Shown piece by piece: positions 59,939 through 64,000 of a DNA stretch of 64,000 nucleotides. The position numbers and the translations under genes are program-made. The notes beneath the pieces were generated by a model, which saw only the letters and a program-made list of their open reading frames with translations, did no database searches and had not been told where the DNA came from. Position 1 is the first letter of the stretch. Each line of letters begins with the position of its first letter. The stretch lies in assembly GCA_907163375.1 (NCBI GenBank), contig CAJQUW010007076.1, positions 16,001 to 80,000 of the forward strand. Reading direction: 5' to 3'. This stretch comes from Prostheceraeus crozeri. Lineage: Eukaryota; Platyhelminthes; Polycladida; Euryleptidae.

Positions 59939-60304
59939 ATGGTGAAACGTAAAATGACGAAACGTAAAAGTCAAAAGTCTTCAAAGTTTTCTTCAGCCAT
60001 TCAAGCTCTCCGACGAATGAAAGCAAATCAGCGATACAATGCTATACGACATGCTAACGATAAATTCATTCGTGAAATTATTTCTCATGTGAGGAAGTTG
60101 AGGACGAAGAAATTAGCACCAAAACAACGAAAGTTACTTAAGCGATATGCTACGAAATTGCGTTTCATCTCCAATCCTAAAGTCGCCCTTCAAAGAAAGA
60201 GGGAAACTCTAACACAAAAGGGTGGTCTCCTTCCAACGTTACTACCGATGCTAGTTCCTATCGTGGGCAACGTATTGGGTAATATCTTTGGCTCTAGACG
60301 TTAA
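59939..60304 (+). CDS. Basic minor-capsid/core-like protein (copy C, 121 aa)
   Basis: Open. Slightly longer N-terminal part, and a diverged C-terminal helix (GGLLPTLLPMLVPIVGNVLG) that keeps the amphipathic character, so selection or an independent allele may be involved. Confidence 0.5.
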   Translation: MVKRKMTKRKSQKSSKFSSAIQALRRMKANQRYNAIRHANDKFIREIISHVRKLRTKKLAPKQRKLLKRYATKLRFISNPKVALQRKRETLTQKGGLLPTLLPMLVPIVGNVLGNIFGSRR

Positions 60305-60334
60305 TTATGCAAATGTTGAATCTCAAAGTATTAT

Positions 60335-60931
60335 AATGGATTTCAGACTTCAATGTGATAAAGTTCTGACTGTAAAACTGTTTTCACGCTGAATTTATTG
60401 GATAAAAGAAGGGAGTTGTTTAAGGAACCTATCAATCGAGTGATTTGGTGTTATGGTATTTATCAACCGTCGCTGTTTCAGGAATTGCAAAGTCGCAACT
60501 TTATTCGACATGAAGGAATTATTCCAGTGGATAAACTTCAGTCTAATGATGTTGTTGTATTGGATGATTTATTAAAAGAAAGTAAGAATTCAAAAGATGT
60601 TACAGATATGTTCACTCGCGCAGCACATCAAAAAAGGTGCTTTATCATCTATATCACACAAAATTTGTTTCCTGATGGAAAAGAAGCTCGTACACGAAAC
60701 CTGAATACACACTATTATGCTATTTTCAAGAATCCGCGAGATAAAAGTCAATTTGAAATTTTAGCGCGACAAGTTGCACCAAGAGGATCAAAAGCCTTAA
60801 TTGAAATTTTTCAAGAAGCTACTGAAAAACCACACGGTTACTTATTCATTGACTTTACGCAAGAGTGTCCGGAAGAATTTAGATTTCGAAGTGATATTTT
60901 GAAAACTCCCATGATTATCTACAAACTATGA
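60335..60931 (+). pseudogene. Packaging ATPase (copy C, broken)
   Basis: Most of the ATPase is recognisable, including VVVLDDL and ITQNLFP; the gene is not intact. Confidence 0.65.
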
Positions 60932-61611
60932 GTTCTTATTCTCGCATGATTGTTATTCCTCAGGATGAATATGTACAATTTACTGTCATGCAGCAAGTAA
61001 AGCAACCTCTTGCAAATCAAATGTATAGGAAAGAAATAGATTATCAGCAAAATGTTCACATCAAAGATCCACATCGTGCTGTATTATCACAATCGGAAAC
61101 TGTTGAGCAATTGAAAAACTTGAAGAATAATATGCGTGACTCTGTATCGACTGCTACACCTTTAGCATCTAGCGCACATGCCATATCTCTTTTCAACAGT
61201 ATTGAACCCCATCTCAAAGTAAATGATAGAGGAGAAATCATTACAGATGAAAATAAAGTGATTGATGCTTCACGTTATGTAGACTTGATTCAGTATGCGA
61301 CACGTAGAAAGCGCCGTCAGGGCTATGTTCCACCTGGTTGGACATACTTTCTTAAACTATTGAAAAAGCATAATGTGCCAAAATTTGCTTTGAATAATGA
61401 GACATTGAAAGAACTTCATTAAACAGTGGCTACTGCTCCAATGCTTCAGACGATGAAAATGCCAACAAATTGGTTTAAGACGTCACCTGCTACATCCCCT
61501 CCCACACTCACTAAGCAAACAAGAGGAAGAACTCGACGTAGATCTACACCACCACTAAAACTAGTAAAAGGAAAACGTAAAACAGCTCCTTCCAAGAAAT
61601 ACATGTTCTGA
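60928..61611 (+). pseudogene. Conserved unknown protein (copy C, broken)
   Basis: Counterpart of 5467-6159 with the PPGW...NVP block present; the frame is interrupted. Confidence 0.6.
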
Positions 61612-61621
61612 GACTATTAAT

Positions 61622-61837
61622 ATGAAGCAGATGTGTTGCTTGCCATGTAATGAACCGCCAGAGGTGAATGTCGTTGTCACTTGCACTTGCTGCGCTAGCT
61701 CTCACAATGAAACCCCTAAGCAATGTGAACACGATCGCAAAACTGCTAAAGCTAAATGCTGCAGTTGTTGTAAATGTAGAAAGGCAAGAAAACAAAAAGA
61801 TGAGAAGGAGGAAAAAGAGTCAGTCGTCATCGACTGA
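61622..61837 (+). CDS. Cys-rich peptide (copy C)
   Basis: 71 residues with the same protein sequence as copy A, despite decay on both sides. Confidence 0.4.
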   Translation: MKQMCCLPCNEPPEVNVVVTCTCCASSHNETPKQCEHDRKTAKAKCCSCCKCRKARKQKDEKEEKESVVID

Positions 61838-62886
61838 ACGTTTGAAGTCAATCTATTATGATGTAAAACATCCGGCAGGATTTGCATCTATCAAGAAATT
61901 ATCAAAAGCGAGTGGTCTTCCACATCACAAGTGAAACGATGGTTAAAGGGTCAGGCTACCTATACACTCCACAAACAAGCGAAAAAGAAGTACCGCACCC
62001 GCCATTATATTGTTCATGACATCGATGAACAGTGGCAAGCAGATTTGTGTGATGTTGCTTCCATTTCAAAACATAGCTCGGGTAATAATTTTATTTTAAC
62101 CGTCATTGATATTTTCTCGCGTTACGCGTGGGCTCAACCTTTAAAAACTAAAGAAGGGAAAGGAGTAGCAAAAGCATTCCAAACAATTTTTCGAGAAGGT
62201 CGCATTCCAAAAAGAATTCAGAGTAATCAAGGCAAAGAGTTTGAAAATCAGCATGTGAGAAGATTATTTGAGAGGCTTGACATTGAGTTGTTTAGTGTAA
62301 AGAGTGCTTATAAAGCTGCACTAGTTGAACGTTTTAATCGCACATTAAAAAATCGCTTGTGGCGATATTTTAATGCCAACTTGACACAAAATTGGACAAA
62401 GGCTCTACAAGATACACTCCATGCCTACAATCACTCTGTTCATCGTTTTTTTGGACTCAGACCAGTAGATGTAAATGCTGACAATGTAGATAAAGTGCGC
62501 GAATCATTCCAACGTAAACGCACTCATGTGAAAAGTGATGTTAAAAATGTGATAAAGTTCGTATCTCAAAAGTGAAAAGTGTTTTTGCTAAAGGGTACCT
62601 TCCGAATTGGACAGAGGAGGTATTTACAGTATCAAGGATTGATTAAAAAGACTCTCCCACCACCTACAAGTTGAAAGATTACAATAATGAAGAAATTGAG
62701 GGTAGCTTTTACCGCGATGAGATTGAGGTAGTCACTGAAAGTGAAACATATTTGGTAGAGAAAATCATCCGATGTAAAAAACGGCAAGGTGAAGAATGGT
62801 GTCTTGTTAAATGGGCTGGTTATCCTTCAAGTATGAACTCTTGGATGCGTGTTGCCGACATCTTTCATCTAAGTGATCGACAGTGA
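61800..62886 (+). pseudogene. Polinton integrase (copy C, broken)
   Basis: Integrase core and chromodomain are recognisable; the frame has more than one break. Confidence 0.7.
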
Positions 62887-62926
62887 TTCATGCAAAGTTG
62901 TAACTAAAATGTTTAGGGTTTGAGCT

Positions 62927-63382
62927 ATGAATCCAACTGCCTCATTTTATTCACGACCCTCCTATGTAAGTGGTGGAGGACAAATTTACATCGGTGTTCG
63001 CCGCCAACGTGGAGGTAGCGTACTTGGTGCACTGAAATCTGTTGTAGCACCTCTCATATCCAATGTCGGAAGATCTTTAAAACGAAATGTTTTAAGTATT
63101 GCCGTTGGCTTTGCTGGTGATTTTGCTAGTGATCTTTCCAGAGGTAGAAGTTTTAAGAGCAGTTTGTTGAATCGTGGGAAGGAACGCGGTTTAAAAACAA
63201 TGAAGCAGACCTTTGCTGGTGTTACTCAAGGAAAGAAATCGCCTAAACGAATGAATAAAGGAAGAAGGAAACATCGCGGAGCTGGTAAGGTGCGATCTTC
63301 AGTCAAAAGGCATTCACGCAAACGTCGCAGAGGCTCTAATCATTCATCAGGCGCTAAACAACAACGCTGCCATAACTTCTAA
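62927..63382 (+). CDS. Basic core/minor-capsid-like protein (copy C)
   Basis: 151 residues, open, with several substitutions relative to A and B. A CATGCAAAGTTG box is kept 39 bases upstream. Confidence 0.5.
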   Translation: MNPTASFYSRPSYVSGGGQIYIGVRRQRGGSVLGALKSVVAPLISNVGRSLKRNVLSIAVGFAGDFASDLSRGRSFKSSLLNRGKERGLKTMKQTFAGVTQGKKSPKRMNKGRRKHRGAGKVRSSVKRHSRKRRRGSNHSSGAKQQRCHNF

Positions 63383-63384
63383 TC

Positions 63385-64000
63385 ATGGAGTGTAAAACTT
63401 CCGGGTTTTGTTTGTTTGATCAACAAGCCATACAGACAGATATTCTTAGTTCAAGTATTGTAGATTATCATCCTCGAACAGCTGAGAATGCTGGCCCCAT
63501 TGAATTTGTTATTCCTGGTGGTAGTGATGACTACATAGATTTGAGTTATGCGATGCTTGATTTGAGGTTTAGAATTCAGCAAGCAGATGGAACTGCTATT
63601 GACGATACACATAAAGTTGGACTGAACAATTTACCATTGACTACATTACTTCGCGATGTTTCTCTAATGATTGGAGAGCAGCAGGTGGAAGGTGGCCAAA
63701 GCGATTATCCCTATAAATCATATTTCAAACATGTAACTGTAGTTTCATCCAGCAGCACAAAAAAGTCATATGGAAGCCATGGGATGGTACAGAGATGAAG
63801 CAGGAAAATTTGATGCTGAAACAAACAGTAGCTTTGTAAAGCGATCTGCTATGATTAAAGATCGTAAAGTATGTCAGCTATATGGTCCGCTGAATTTAGA
63901 CTTCTTTAGACAGTCGAAGTTTTTACTCTGTAATACCAGCATGCGACTCAAGCTGACATTGAATAAGCCTGAATTTTCGCTGAATGCATTTGCTGAAGTT
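63385..64000 (+). pseudogene. F54H12.2-like capsid candidate (copy C, broken and cut by the window end)
   Basis: The N-terminal PIEFVIPGGSDDYIDLS signature is clear; the frame is broken and the window ends inside the gene. Confidence 0.65.

Larger units (their letters stand above)
56500..64000 (+). mobile_element. Polinton/Maverick-type element, copy C (left part, decayed)
   Basis: Starts AGTAGTAAGAAAACGG with the CACCCGACCGGCGCCCC module also found in copy B. It follows the same gene order as A and B up to the capsid candidate, where the window ends. Reading frames show about seven breaks in the visible part, so this copy is broken and looks older than A and B. Confidence 0.93.

Overview
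The window looks like nuclear DNA of an invertebrate animal, probably marine. It is AT-leaning, has spliceosomal introns with GTAAGT-type donors, and is packed with nested metazoan transposable elements: a Penelope-like retroelement, LINE fragments, a DNA transposon with 8-bp target duplications, and three copies of a large Polinton/Maverick-type virus-like element. No ordinary host gene was recognised. The species cannot be named from the sequence.

Layout. 1-1064: a LINE endonuclease fragment, then the C-terminal half of a Penelope-like reverse transcriptase (minus strand). 1071-25532: Polinton copy A, 24.46 kb, inserted into that reverse transcriptase with a perfect 6-bp target duplication (TTTATT). 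25539-26560: the N-terminal half of the same reverse transcriptase. 26600-26765: an oppositely oriented scrap of it. 28039-28655: a 5'-truncated LINE with a 16-bp target duplication. 30311-55203: a DNA transposon with ~0.5-kb inverted repeats and an 8-bp target duplication (ATTTACAT). One exon of that transposon is interrupted by Polinton copy B (32043-54012, 21.97 kb, target duplication TCCATC). From 56500 to the window end: the left part of Polinton copy C. By gene content A and B look whole. C is older-looking, with about seven breaks in its visible part.

Each Polinton starts with AGTAGTAAG and has terminal repeats built from modules separated by C/G tracts. The gene order in A and B is: a spliced leader gene (possible ssDNA-binding protein), a mini-RING protein, an exonuclease-like protein, a free-standing copy of the polymerase N-terminal domain, a RING-like membrane protein, a basic minor-capsid/core-like protein, a packaging-type ATPase, a conserved unknown, a Cys-rich peptide, a DDE integrase with a chromodomain, a core-like protein, an F54H12.2-type capsid candidate, an adenain-like protease, then (minus strand) a TBP-like protein and two PC4-like paralogues, two large related virion-like proteins, a protein-primed DNA polymerase B (minus), a small acidic protein, a 205/206-bp tandem array and a variable right arm with a zinc-binding coiled-coil gene.

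The most unusual content is a set of transcription features. (1) The element encodes a recognisable two-repeat TATA-binding-protein homologue next to two PC4-like paralogues. (2) Two promoter classes are visible: TATA boxes before the polymerase, leader and right-arm genes, and a recurring TATGCAAA-type box 28-46 bp before structural and packaging genes. (3) The right-arm genes end in histone-type 3' stem-loops instead of AATAAA signals. (4) An exon ending exactly after ATG appears to donate the start codon to acceptors that all continue with an Ala-Ser codon pair. Together these suggest a virus-like element carrying its own late-promoter factor. Copies A and B are nearly identical over the structural half but diverge abruptly in the polymerase half, so the element is a mosaic.
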